Assembly: GCA_949130485.1 (NCBI GenBank)
Contig: OX422205.1
Span: 2,710,415 to 2,774,414, forward strand
DNA length: 64,000 nucleotides
Direction: 5' to 3'
Source of the DNA: Agelas oroides
Taxonomy: Eukaryota; Porifera; Demospongiae; Agelasida; Agelasidae
Below the pieces are notes generated by a model, which was given only the letters and a program-made list of their open reading frames with translations, did not search any database and was not told where the DNA came from. Within the stretch, counting starts at the first letter, position 1, and each line of letters begins with the position of its first letter. A program made the translations under genes and the position numbers. Positions 21,307 to 31,510 of the stretch are shown here, piece after piece.

Positions 21307-21409
21307 GCGTGGTCAAGCCGTGATGGATGTCTCGTCCCGGATTTTAGTACCCGGGACGGGACGGGATATCCCGGTGCTGTCCCGTCCCGTCCCGGGTTTT
21401 AGTAACGAC

Positions 21410-22058
21410 CCTATAAACTTGATTGGTCCCGTCCCGTCCCGGGTACTATAAACTTGATTGGTCCAGGCAATTTTGCACAAGATACATCAAGTGAAATCCA
21501 TCAGTACCACTAGTTTCGTAGCGAAGCTTCAAAAGTCACTTGAACCGAACTGCGCCCAATTTTTGGCACTTAACCCTTTCAAGTCCGAGACAAATGGACT
21601 GAAAATAGCTTTGTAGCACCAACTTTTATAGTCCGGTTTTTATATATCTCAGATAGATACTTAGTTCTAGTACATCAGATTTGAAATCGGAGCACCTTCG
21701 ATTTTTTCGTTGGGAGCCCTACTTTCTGCAAACCCAAGAATAGTCTCCTTTATTGCATGCAAGACTACAAGCGTAACTAGTTATTCGCGCTGAGGTCCAA
21801 GCGTCAATGGTCAAATGCAAATAGTCTCGAGACTCTCTCGCTTTGTGTCTGTGCAAGCATGGCTTTGCAAAACTGACAGTAGACTACTCTGAGGATCAAA
21901 GAAGTCAGAGAATAGCGTTGTCTGCTATCAATAACGCCTTCGATGTGCATAGCGACCACGTACAAGACATAGCTGTGAGTTAGGCACGTAGCATTGGCAC
22001 TGATAGCCTGTATAGTTGTATTTTAACTGCTACAGTGCAACACAGCCCTCAAGACTCT
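21410..22058. other. Intergenic, no gene seen
   Basis: A short direct repeat, 'ctataaacttgattggtcc', flanks another 'cccgtcccgtcccgggtact' piece at 21411-21465, a stray fragment of the ULP element end. From there to 22058 no gene or family was recognised. Confidence 0.45.
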
Positions 22059-22059
22059 G

Positions 22060-22121
22060 GATCCTCGGGTCCTCGGGTCCCCGGTCCTCGGGTCCTTGGG
22101 TCCCTGGTCCTCGGGTCCCGG
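22060..22121. repeat. GC-rich minisatellite, inverted relative to 7.1 kb
   Basis: The reverse complement of this stretch is the same 'gaccggggacccgaggaccc' repeat as at 7117-7230 and 15879-15969. On its outer side, in reverse complement, lies 'gctgtgttgcact', similar to 'gctctgttgcactta' beside the 7.1 kb array. Confidence 0.8.
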
Positions 22122-22345
22122 TGTCATAGGCGCGAATGACTCCCGTCGTACGTGACTCCCGGTCACTGGTGCCTAGGCGTGAATGACTCCCGGTCACTGA
22201 CGCCTGGGCGTGGATGACTCCCCGAACATTTTTGCCTAGGCATGAATGACTCCCCCCGGATGCGAATGACTTCCCTAGGTAACTCATGCCTATGTATCAA
22301 TTTTCGGGGAGTCACTCACGCCTAGGTATAATTGTCTCATGCACA
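22122..22345. repeat. Degenerate 'gaatgactcccggtcactg' tandem repeat
   Basis: Five or six irregular copies of 'gcctaggcgtgaatgactcc' with variants, ending with an inverted copy ('cggggagtcactcacgcctagg'). Confidence 0.7.
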
Positions 22346-22448
22346 CACGGAGATATCTTAAAATGATGTTAATGCATATGATAGCTACATAATTTTACAA
22401 TTTTCTGGCTAAAATTAGAATAATAACAGTATATTGCACTACAACACA

Positions 22449-23515
22449 TTATGCTACTCGCTGTCTCTTGGCTGCAGGAAACTTCGATTGAAACTCAATC
22501 GGCTTCTCAGGTTGAATGTCCAGTTGCTGCTGTGTGCAATAGCCACACTTCCACACTTTTGGAATATCTCTCTCTTTTTTGATTCCCATGCAAGAGTAGT
22601 GGTACCATCCTTCACATGCTTCGCATTGGACCATGTTTGTGTCATAGTGGTCTGGCATACGACACACGCAGTGCACTGTCACATGTATTGTGTTCACATG
22701 TGGTCGGAGGGCTATTTGCGGAGGCAGCATTGCCTTTTCTTGCTGTGGAAACTGAGGGAAAGGCATCATGTTTCTATTGGTAAGGCATTTGAACAGGTGT
22801 CCCCGCATCTGTGTTTGGATGAACACTGCTCTGCTTGGGTCTTGACCCCTGCAGATCTCAGTGGCAAAGGCAATGGCAAATAGACCACAATCTCTATATC
22901 CATTCTGCTGCTGAACAGGCAAGACTTTTACTGAAATTGTGGAGTGGTTATTTGGTGCTCGATAAATCTGCGCCATCTGGAGGATCATAGATCTGTTGAT
23001 AGGTATTTGCATTGCCAGACTGTCCATCACCAATACTTCTCCCCTTTTGGCTCCAACGTTAGAGGTGCACACCCAGTGGTTTCGTCCTAAACAAGAACAC
23101 CGTATAGTTTGAAGTACGTAGAGAGACACATTAAAATATTATACCCTGCATGGTTTCAGAGCTCATGTAGACTTACTGGTGTGATGAATTTGAACAGCCC
23201 GAGTGGGTGTTGGGTTGAACTGGAGCAGTGGTGCAAGAGATGGAGACTGCAATCCATTGATATGTGGGTAATTCTTCCTAAGAAGGTTTTGAGCAGCATC
23301 AATGAGTGCATCTGTCAGCTCCTTTCCATGAATCAGAACATCTTGATCAGATTTAAACAGCTGCAGACTTTTGATCCGGGCTGGATTTCTCGCTTTCTCT
23401 GGTGTAGGTGCATGCTCATCGACTATAATAGGTGAAAGTGGGGAAGGCTCTTCTGCAGGTGGTGACTTGGGTGGTGGTGAACTGGACAGTGGTGGTCCAG
23501 TGTTTATAGACTCCC
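22449..23515 (-). CDS. ULP-type cysteine protease/PHD transposon protein
   Basis: Two exons join in phase: exon 1 (23515-23177) and exon 2 (23086-22449), around a 90-base GT-AG intron (gtaagt ... gtttag). Order: a Pro/Ser-rich linker; DQDVLIHGKELTDALIDAAQ; GLQSP; then RRNHWVCTSN with the catalytic His; EVLVMDSL with the Asp; and NGYRDCGLFAIAFATEIC with the Gln/Asp-Cys-Gly motif. All three residues of the C48 (Ulp1/SENP-like) triad are present. The C-terminus is a PHD finger (CVC..C..CEGWYHYSC..WKCGYC) and a basic tail. Such proteases cleave ubiquitin-like modifiers; the real substrate is unknown. No ATG is visible: exon 1 stays open up to 23515, where a different repeat begins, so the 5' part is lost or further exons are absent. 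Confidence 0.65.
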
Positions 23516-24647
23516 CCTTTTATAGTTGCTAAAACTGTCATTGGCATGGGTGAGATTAGTAATACACTGGATTTTCAGCCTTTGCCAAGTTATTTTTGGA
23601 TTTTTTCATTTACTTCTGAATGTAGTGATCTTTGTTATGTCCAAATAAGTGCTGCAAGAGTGGAGATGCTTTCGACATTTTGAAGAAAATTACCGAAGCT
23701 GGTGTACGTAGTTGATTGCAAAATATCACCACTCTAATTTAGATGTAACAAACCTAGATGTACCCAGCTTGAAGACTAGAAGTTTTGTTCTGAATTGCTT
23801 AGCTTGACCTAGATCCATGTCACAAAATTCAGTTCACAAAGAGATCTATGATTGACAAGTGCCAGACTATGTACCATTAGTACAGTCTGAGCTCTTAAAA
23901 GAAGTTAACTAATTGAATAGACTGCTAAAATGAATAGCTACACAGACTCAAACATAAAGTACAACTTAGTGACAAGGTATTAAAAACCTGGCTTTTTATA
24001 TAGCTGATGTACCGGCAAGATATGTGAACAACTGTACATAGAGATTTCCCGTGTCCACGTTATAAATGGTAGTCTTACCAGCCAGACTCTCACAGGGGGA
24101 GAGTCTGGTCTGTGGGTCTAGCATACAAGTAATCTTGTTATGCTTAATTCCCTTAACTCAAGAAGAAAGTCCATAAGGAAGGCTTGTCTGTTTTGGTGTG
24201 TTCTGCCACATAGCTTGATTAGGAAAGTGTAAGCTCACCTGCCAGGAGAAAGGACTCTCTCTCTCGCATGGTACAAAGCTTCAGGAAAACAGAGAGGTCA
24301 TCTTCCAGCACACCCCTCTGAATACTGAGAGAAAGACTAGCTACACGAACTTGGACAAGATTTGGCCTGCAACTGCATGTCAGACTCGCTCTGTCTCGAC
24401 CTTCGTGACTGAGCCGTGGGGACCACCATAGTCACATGGCACGCTGAAATGTGATTGGTGGATTGGAATACAACTCCACTCTTGGGTCTGTCTAGGCTGG
24501 AGTTTCAAAACCTCTCCTGGCGCATGGCACATGGCCTCTCAGACGAAATGGACGTAAGAATTGCTACAAAGGTGCCCCTCTCTCATGATTTATCACATTC
24601 ATACCTCCTGCCACCTTACTATTGTTCACTCACAGTTTGTCTTGAAG

Positions 24648-25277
24648 ATGCCTTATTCTACCAAGGGTTCACTGGAGATGATCACCTGCACTTGGCCTCC
24701 ACAGCACAAGGACATCGGAACTGAGCTGTACTCAGCAGGAGTGCCCTTGATTGCAGAGAGAATCTTCTCCCTCTTGAACCCTGCATGCTGACATGATTAG
24801 CTGTCTGCAAGTCTGTACAACATGGAACTATCAAGTGTCCTCTCCTCCAAACTTCATGAACAAAATTTCTGCCTACCACAAGAAGTACAAAGAGAATACT
24901 GAAAACCATCATGTGTCCAAGAAGCAAATAGAATTCGTTGTGTTTCCCATTCAGAGGCAGCCACTTGCTACCTTCTCTCCTAACACCTTGACACAAATCC
25001 AGACCAAAAAAAAACGTGTTCAGCTGCTGTTTCATTGAAGTGCATCAAGACTGTCTGGGACGAGAGTGGGTGCAGCGGTAGAGTGAGTCCTAGCAAGAGA
25101 TCAAGACAGTCTGCTGACGTCTGTTGCACCAAGAAGAGCAAGAAGAGGTTGCGCAGGCTGTGTACTTTGAGATCAAGCAGCAAGCTAGCTGAAGTGCAGT
25201 TAACACTAGTGCAGCAGATCTGTGCTACAAGAATGCAGTTGAAGACTGCACTTGAGGAGATGACAGCAAGTGCATAG
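24648..25277 (+). pseudogene. F-box-like protein, copy 2, broken
   Basis: Starts at an ATG at 24648 (MPYSTKGSLEMITCTW...), preceded by 'gttcactcacag', a probable splice acceptor. The F-box-like core is interrupted by a TGA right after FSLLNPAC. The frame then restarts near 24793 with QVCTTWNYQV and a second shift at the A run near 25008. The last part ends differently from its paralogues: where they stop after KKRLRRL, this copy has TGT in place of TGA and reads on to 25277 (CTLRSSSKLAEVQ...). It cannot yield the family protein. It shows that sequence downstream of the usual stop can be coding-like. Confidence 0.65.
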
Positions 25278-27044
25278 ACAAATCAATCTTCATAGAGAAC
25301 TAGAGCTGTCTGAGCACTCATTTGGATTTCTGTCTGTACTATAGTTATCTATCAGAATTTGCTGTTATTTTCTCCATATCTGTACTTCTGCAAACAACTT
25401 TTGCAAGACAAATTTTTACTGAAAACAACACTACAATAACTTTACAACTCTATAAAGTTTCTTTATTGTCTGCAAAGGCTCTTTTACCTAGAGAGAAAGG
25501 AAAAAGTGTGGCCGTAACACTTTAGAGTAGATCTGCATGCATTATTGTTCTGAAAGGTGAAGAGGTAGTCTGAGCTGCCATTGATTGGGCATATGTACAT
25601 GCATGTAAGGATTTTAATGCACACACTTATACATCTATAAAACAGTACCATAATTTGGTTTGTCAAAAGTGGCTTGTCCTAGCTACAGTGTGACATTCAT
25701 TTGTTCCAGTTATGCACTGAACAAGTTTTACAAGTTACAAAGTCAGAATCTAGTTTGATGCAATTGTTATTGATGTACATTTTACCATGTACTCAATATA
25801 TATTTATGCATGCAATTTACAAACTTCTGGTATAAAAACCCTTACACTACAGTGGTGATTAGCTATAATTCCTGAGGAATAAATTAAGTGGCATATTGAC
25901 ACAGTGGTCAGTATAGTTACTTTCCTGTGAAACTGTTGCACAGCTTCATAACTCACCTGTTGCGTGTATACAGCAAAACAGTCTTTTGCTGTGCTAGGCG
26001 GGTGTGAATATTTTATGAATGGACAACAAAACATTCTTTACCATGTAAAGTGCTCTTCCTCAGGCTTGCTCTTGTGTTTAAAATGAGAAATTCAGCCTGG
26101 CTATGAGGCTGGAGGGATCAACTTATTGTCCATATGTCTGCATGGTCCAAATCATGGAAGAAGACAGTCTAACCCTGCCTGCAATCACTAGTCTCCTAAA
26201 CCCACCTAGTCTCTTGCACCTCATTTTCTTGTGGCCTGTCAAATACGTATCACTCTTGTCAATTCCAAGCCAAGAATCTTTTCTGTTGCAGCCATTATAA
26301 ATTTAGGACATTTCCAATCACCATTGACTTTACTGTGGGATCCATTCCCAAACTTGAAACTTTGCCACAAAGAATTGGACACACATCAGTGACAAAGTCA
26401 GTATTATAAATATAGACAATATATTTGTGCTTCACCGCCAGCAGCATATACTGATCTCTCTATGATGCACTATAAGGGTATAGAATAGAGTCAAGCCGTA
26501 TTGTCTTTGTTGTTTCACATCTGTAACAGCCTCATCTCCAGGTATATGCACAAGAGGTTGGATGCACTTATTGACCTGCATGGAACTCTCTATCACATAT
26601 AGTTAGAATATCGCATTAATTCACAAAGTTCCATACAGTTGTGTCATAAAATGTACACGTGAGAATTTCCCTGTCCCCACCACAAAGAAGATGGGTATTC
26701 CATGGGTAGTTGAGTGCATACATAGCTAGCTTACAACTAACTGTACACAGTGAGTTTGCTCAGATGTACTAACAATGCACAGATACATTCAAGTGCGACA
26801 ATTTATCTTGAGCATGCTTTCACTAGACTCTCAGACAGTTGTCTGTAAAAAAATTCTTTTCTGATGGAAAGCTAGCTCTGATCTGTACAGTCCACTTCTT
26901 CTCCACAACTGTCATGAGTACGTACCTTCCTTCATGACTACTTTTCCACAAAGGTGGGCCTTCATTCTGACTACTTTTCCATAGTGATTTTATGCTTACT
27001 TCCTTCATTTACCTTGATATAAGTGCATGCAAGTACAGAACATT
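25278..27044. repeat. Spacer duplicated at 29015-32470
   Basis: No gene. From 25227 onward the sequence matches 29015 onward in direct orientation, with insertions and one inversion in the right-hand copy. The part at about 26270-26490 appears inverted at about 31280-31510. Confidence 0.75.
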
Positions 27045-28230
27045 TCTGTTAAGGGAGTTAAGCATAACAAGATTACTTCTATGCTAGTCCCACAGACCAG
27101 ACTCTCCCCCTGTGAGAGTCCGGCTGGTAAGACTACCATTATGATGTGGACATAGGAAATCTCTAAGTACAGTTGTTCACATATCCTGCCGGTACATCAG
27201 CTATATAAAAAGCCAGGTTTTTAATACCTTGTCACTATATGTTGTACTTTTTGTTCGAGTCTGTGTAGCTATTCATTTTAGTAGTCTATTCGATTAGTTC
27301 ACTTCTTTTAAGAGCTCAGACTGTACTAAGGGTACATAGTCTGGCACTTGTCAATCATATAGATCTCTTTGTGAACTGAATTTTGTGACATGGGTCTAGG
27401 TCAAGCTAAGCAATTCAGAACAAAACTTCTAGTCTTCAAGCTGGGTACATCTAGGTTTGTCACATCTAAATTAGAGTAGTAAGAGTGGTGATACTATCAA
27501 CTACGTACACCAGCTTTGGTAATTTTCTTCAAAATGTCGAAAGCATCTCCACTCCTGCAGCACTGATTTGGACATAACAAAGATCACTATATTCAGAAGT
27601 AAATGAAAAAATCCAAAAATAGCTTGGCAAAGGCTGAAAAGCCAGTGTATTACTAATCTCACCCATGCCAATGACAGTATCAATAGTATTAGCAACTATA
27701 AAAGTCATACACTCCAGCAAGCATTCGGCAAAACTAAGGTGCTAAATTGCATTACATACATCACTATGCTGGTACCACCCATACTTTAAACCTTCAGCCA
27801 TGCAAACAATGTCAGTGTGGTTCACCTGAAATGCATGCTTGAAGGTGAAGCTTTAGTGTGCAATTTTTCAACACACAAGTGAGCTCTTTGTGCACATGGT
27901 GTAAATCAAAATTTGGAGGTTGGGTTTTACTATGTGGCAGCCAGAAAAGTGTACTTGCAGTTCAAGCAAGAATAAATGCGAGTAGGCATAGAACCCAGAT
28001 TGAAATTGCTGTGGAATCGTTGTGAGGGAATTTTGCACGTTAGTTGAAAACTACTATACATGTTGATATGTATATCATGGCCTATTATACTTCAGGCAAT
28101 GAAGCTCAATATTTTGGGCCACTTCCATGGTGATCCAGAAAATATAGTTATGTACAAATCTGTAAGCAGTAAGATTACAAGCCAATGACGTACAGTTACA
28201 TATACAAAAGGTAGGAGAGTTCTAGCTCTC
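27045..28230. repeat. Dispersed repeat arm, copy 2
   Basis: Right arm of the inverted pair (to 27700) plus the adjoining stretch up to the F-box-like gene. It matches 1-960 in the same orientation, and 32470-33345. 28020-28230 is downstream of the intact F-box-like gene and carries no ORF of note. Confidence 0.8.
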
Positions 28231-28358
28231 TGTGAGATCTGTCTATGCGCTTGCTGTCATCATTTCAACTGCAGCTGCACTCTCGTGGTACAGATCTACT
28301 GCACTAGTGTCAACTGCACTTCAACCACATTCTGTAGCTTGCTGCTTGATCTCAAAGT

Positions 28359-28862
28359 TCACAGCCTGCGCAACCTCTTCTTGCTCTTCTTGGTGCAGCA
28401 GATGTCATCAGACTGTCTTGGTCTCTTGCTGGGACTCACTCTCCCACTACACCCACTCTCATGCCAGACAGGCTTGATGCACTTGAATGGAACAGCAGCT
28501 GAACACGTCTTTTTGGTCTGGATTTGTGTCAAGGTGTTAGGGGAGAAGGTAGCAAGTGGCTGCCTCTGAGTGAGAAACACAATGAGCTCCATCTGCTTCT
28601 TTGACACATGATGGTTTTCAGCATTCTCCTTGCACTTCTTGCGGTAGGCAGAGACTTTGTCCATGAATTTGGGAGCAGAGGAGACCTGATAGTTCCATGT
28701 TGTACAGACTTGCAGACAGCTACACAGGTCAGTAGTGTTCAAGAGGGAAAATACTCTCTCCGCAATCAGAGGCACTCCTGCTGAATACAGCTCAGTTGGG
28801 ATATCCTTGTGCTCTTGAGGGTAGGTGAGCAGCTCCAGTGATCCCTTGGTAGAGTAAGGCAT
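28359..28862 (-). CDS. F-box-like protein, copy 3, intact
   Basis: 167 residues from the ATG at 28860-28862 to a TGA at 28359-28361. Residues about 30-60 (PLIAERVFSLLNTTDLCSCL, then QVCTTWNYQV) fit the F-box pattern, with hydrophobic positions, a central DL and the late W. A Lys-rich helix follows (KVSAYRKKCKENAENH), then a Ser/Pro/Arg-rich tail (CSGRVSPSKRPRQS) ending KSKKRLRRL. An F-box would link Skp1/cullin ligase to a target; no substrate domain was recognised. 'gttcactcacag' just upstream suggests that a 5' exon is spliced to it. Paralogues at 1104-1608 and 24648-25277 are broken, so this is the only intact one here. The C-terminal LRRL recalls the RL tail of Emi1 but no zinc-binding region is seen, so I do not name it. 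Confidence 0.5.
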   Translation of the reverse strand: MPYSTKGSLELLTYPQEHKDIPTELYSAGVPLIAERVFSLLNTTDLCSCLQVCTTWNYQVSSAPKFMDKVSAYRKKCKENAENHHVSKKQMELIVFLTQRQPLATFSPNTLTQIQTKKTCSAAVPFKCIKPVWHESGCSGRVSPSKRPRQSDDICCTKKSKKRLRRL

Positions 28863-30257
28863 CTTGAAGACAGACTGTGAGTGAACAATAACAAAGTGAT
28901 ATGAGGTATGTATTGAATGAAAACTTTTGATGAATTCATGAGAGAGGGGGGCATTTTTGTAGAAATCCTTTCATCCATTCCTGTCTGGCAGGTCATACGC
29001 CACATGCCGGGGGAAGCTACAAGAATGCAGTTGAAGACTGCACTTGAGGAGATGACAGCAAGTGCATAGACAAATCAATCTTCATAGAGAACTAGAGCTG
29101 TCTGAGCACTCATTTGGATTTCTGTCTGTACTATAGGTATGTTATCTATCAGAATTTGCTGTTATTTTCTCCATATCTGTACTTCTGCAAACAACTTTTG
29201 CAATACTGAAATCAACACTACAATAACTTTACAACTCTATGAAGTTTCTTTATTTTCTGCAAAGAAATATTTTTTGAGGCTCCTTTGCATAGAGAGGAAG
29301 GAAAAAGTGTGGTCGTAACTCATTAGAGTAGGTCTACATGCATTCTTGTTCTGAATGGTGAAGAGATAGTCTGAGCTGCCATTGATTGGGCATATGTACA
29401 TGCATGTAAGGATTTTAATGCACACACTTATACATCTATAAAACAGCACCACAATTTGGGTTGTCAAAAGTGTCTTGTCCTAGCTACAGTGTGACGTTCA
29501 TTTGTTCAAGTTATGCACTGAACAAGTTTTACGAGTTACAAAGTCAGAATCTAATTGTTATATTGATGTACATTTTACCATGTACACATGTAGCGTAGTC
29601 GATGCGACCAAGCAAAGTATCAACCGCTCAAGGGTTATTTTGTTATCAACTGACACACACTACAACGCAAAAATGCTCTACTTATATACAAAACTGAAAC
29701 ATGATGTAAGAAATGCCTAGAACCACAAGTTGTGCAATATCCACCTATGGGCACAAATTAAAAGGCTATAGCAAAAGACAGGAAACCTAGTACATAAATA
29801 TTACCTATTGAACTGAAAGAGATTATCTAGGTGTGAAAGACGACCAGACTAGATGGTGTGATACAGCAATGAGATGATGCAAGCAACCAGAGTACACAAA
29901 TAACCACATAAGGCAGTAACAGCTGGAAAAGAGCTGATACACAAAGGGAATGATCTAAGCGTGAACAGGAGATGGTACAGCACTCAGAATAGATAAATAG
30001 CTAGTAACAGCTAGCAAAAGTTACACATCTAACCACACAGGAAATGCACCTCAAAGCTTTACAGTCAACTCAAAGTAATCAAGAAACTAAGTACATAAAA
30101 TATTTTTAAGCATGCTAACCTACTTCGCCACAACACAGTATAGAAACTGGATGCATGCAATTTACAAACTACTTATATAAAATAAACATTACACTACAGT
30201 GGTGATTAGCTATAATTCCTGAGGAATAAATTAAGTGGCATATTGACACATTCCAAT

Positions 30258-31035
30258 AATGATTCCAAGATTGATGATATTAGCTGTAGCTCTTTTTCCT
30301 CTCTCCATCTTTCTTAGTAGCTCATGTCCCTTATCAAACTCCTCCAAAATGGCTCTAAGCACAGGGTCCATTCTGTAATCCTGTGTGGAGAGTTGTGCAC
30401 TGACTCCTCTTCTAGCTGGGAAATGCATGGAAGAGAGGACAGGTTTCTCAGTTGAGGAAGTCCGCTTAAATGGATCGGGGTAGCTGTTGGTGGTATAGGA
30501 TCAACACAGATGTTGTGATGACCCATCACTTTCAACTGAGAAAGTAAGTTACTTGCTAATCAAGAAAAACTTTGCAAACCAAGAGCATCAAAATATGAAA
30601 TGTGTATGGTTATGTGGTTAGCATGCAACCCCCCAATTTTTGTTGGATTCAGTGGCTGTGAAAGAGGCTATTACACCTTGGAGCAGTTAAAAAATGTTGT
30701 GGATGAATGTAAAACCATGAAATCATTTTTCACACAATGTCATGAAAATTTTCTGACCTCAAGTGCTGCTATTTTGTATAGATTCTGTCATAGTCGTATT
30801 GTTACAGTGTGTTGGGCTAATGTTCATGATGTCTTTCTTCAACCCACACTCCTGCAACTTTATGGTCCACATTTTCACATTATGCTAAATCTCTTGAAGC
30901 CAGGACCAAACCAGCAGTATGTTGATCTCACTGTATCATTTGAGAATGAACAGGAAGAAGATGTGCCTGGACCACCCATCAGATAATACTTATAGAAAAC
31001 TAGAGTTTATACTCTGTAGTACTTTGATGAGACTA
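30258..31035. other. About 780-base insertion absent from the paralogous block
   Basis: The paralogous sequence at 25895 passes directly from 'gcatattgacac' to 'agtggtca'; here 780 bases intervene. It contains a plus-strand ATG frame at 30600-30986 (128 residues), with a central segment GYYTLEQLKNVVDECKTMKS and a C-terminal FENEQEEDVPGPPIR. Composition is protein-like and the frame uninterrupted. On the other strand at 30231-30428 lies EEFDKGHELLRKMERGKR. I recognise neither. No target duplication was found at the edges. Confidence 0.45.
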
Positions 31036-31279
31036 GTGGTCATTATAATTACTTTCCTGTGAAACTGCTGACAGCTTCGTAACTCGTATTTGGTGGTGAT
31101 ACACACATGGAGTGCTGGTCAGGAGTTCAAAAGAAGAAGGCAGCTGGCTCACCTTATGAATGGCTTGACATTTCAAAAACAATAAAATAGTTGACACTTT
31201 GAAGAAAACATTTCCAAATGTGCCGTTCCTACTGTTGACAGCTACAGCTATACCAGCCTCATGCACAATTATAGGCCTT

Positions 31280-31510
31280 CAACACAAGAGAGAAATTATT
31301 CTATACTCGGACAGTGCATCATAGAGAAATAATATATGCTGCTGGCAGTGAATGCACAAATATTGTCTATGTTTATAATACTGACTTTGTCGCTGATAAG
31401 TGTCCAATTCTTTGTGGCAAAGTTTCAAGTTTGGGAATGGATCCCACAGTAGACAAAAGTCTAATTTAATATGGCTGCAACACAAAAGATTTTGGGCTTG
31501 GATTTGACGA
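31280..31510. repeat. Inverted segment relative to 26270-26490
   Basis: 'gtccaattctttgtggcaaa' here is the reverse complement of 'tttgccacaaagaattggac' at about 26357, while sequences on both sides are in direct orientation with the first copy. Confidence 0.75.

Larger units (their letters stand above)
19737..21409. mobile_element. 1.67 kb inverted-repeat element carrying a ULP/PHD gene
   Basis: Ends are inverted repeats of about 70 bases, starting gtcgttactaaaacccggga on both sides. Each contains an internal GC-rich near-palindrome (ggacggga..tcccgtcc). Between them lies a single minus-strand ULP-protease/PHD gene remnant and no transposase. No target-site duplication was found. It could be a non-autonomous transposon that carries part of a larger element's gene, or a larger element with a deletion. 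Confidence 0.65.
23519..27700. mobile_element. 4.2 kb unit bounded by 0.65 kb inverted repeats
   Basis: The left arm, 23519-24165, is the inverse complement of the right arm, 27045-27700. Landmarks on both include 'caaaaatagcttggcaaagg', 'gtctggcacttgtcaatcat', 'cggtacatcagctatataaa' and a small hairpin 'gactctcccc..gagagtc'. Between them lies 2.9 kb with the plus-strand F-box-like pseudogene. Arm sequence recurs in direct orientation at 1-900 and 32470-33340. No transposase was recognised. It may be a foldback-type element or a product of inverted duplication. Confidence 0.6.

Noticed and set aside
22434-22883. 149-codon plus-strand frame
   Set aside because: Antisense to the protease and PHD finger exon, whose conserved Cys/His spacing identifies the real strand.
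28359-28862. Emi1/FBXO5 identity for the F-box-like protein, from its LRRL end
   Set aside because: No zinc-binding region of Cys/His residues follows the F-box-like part, and a four-residue tail is too short to name a gene.
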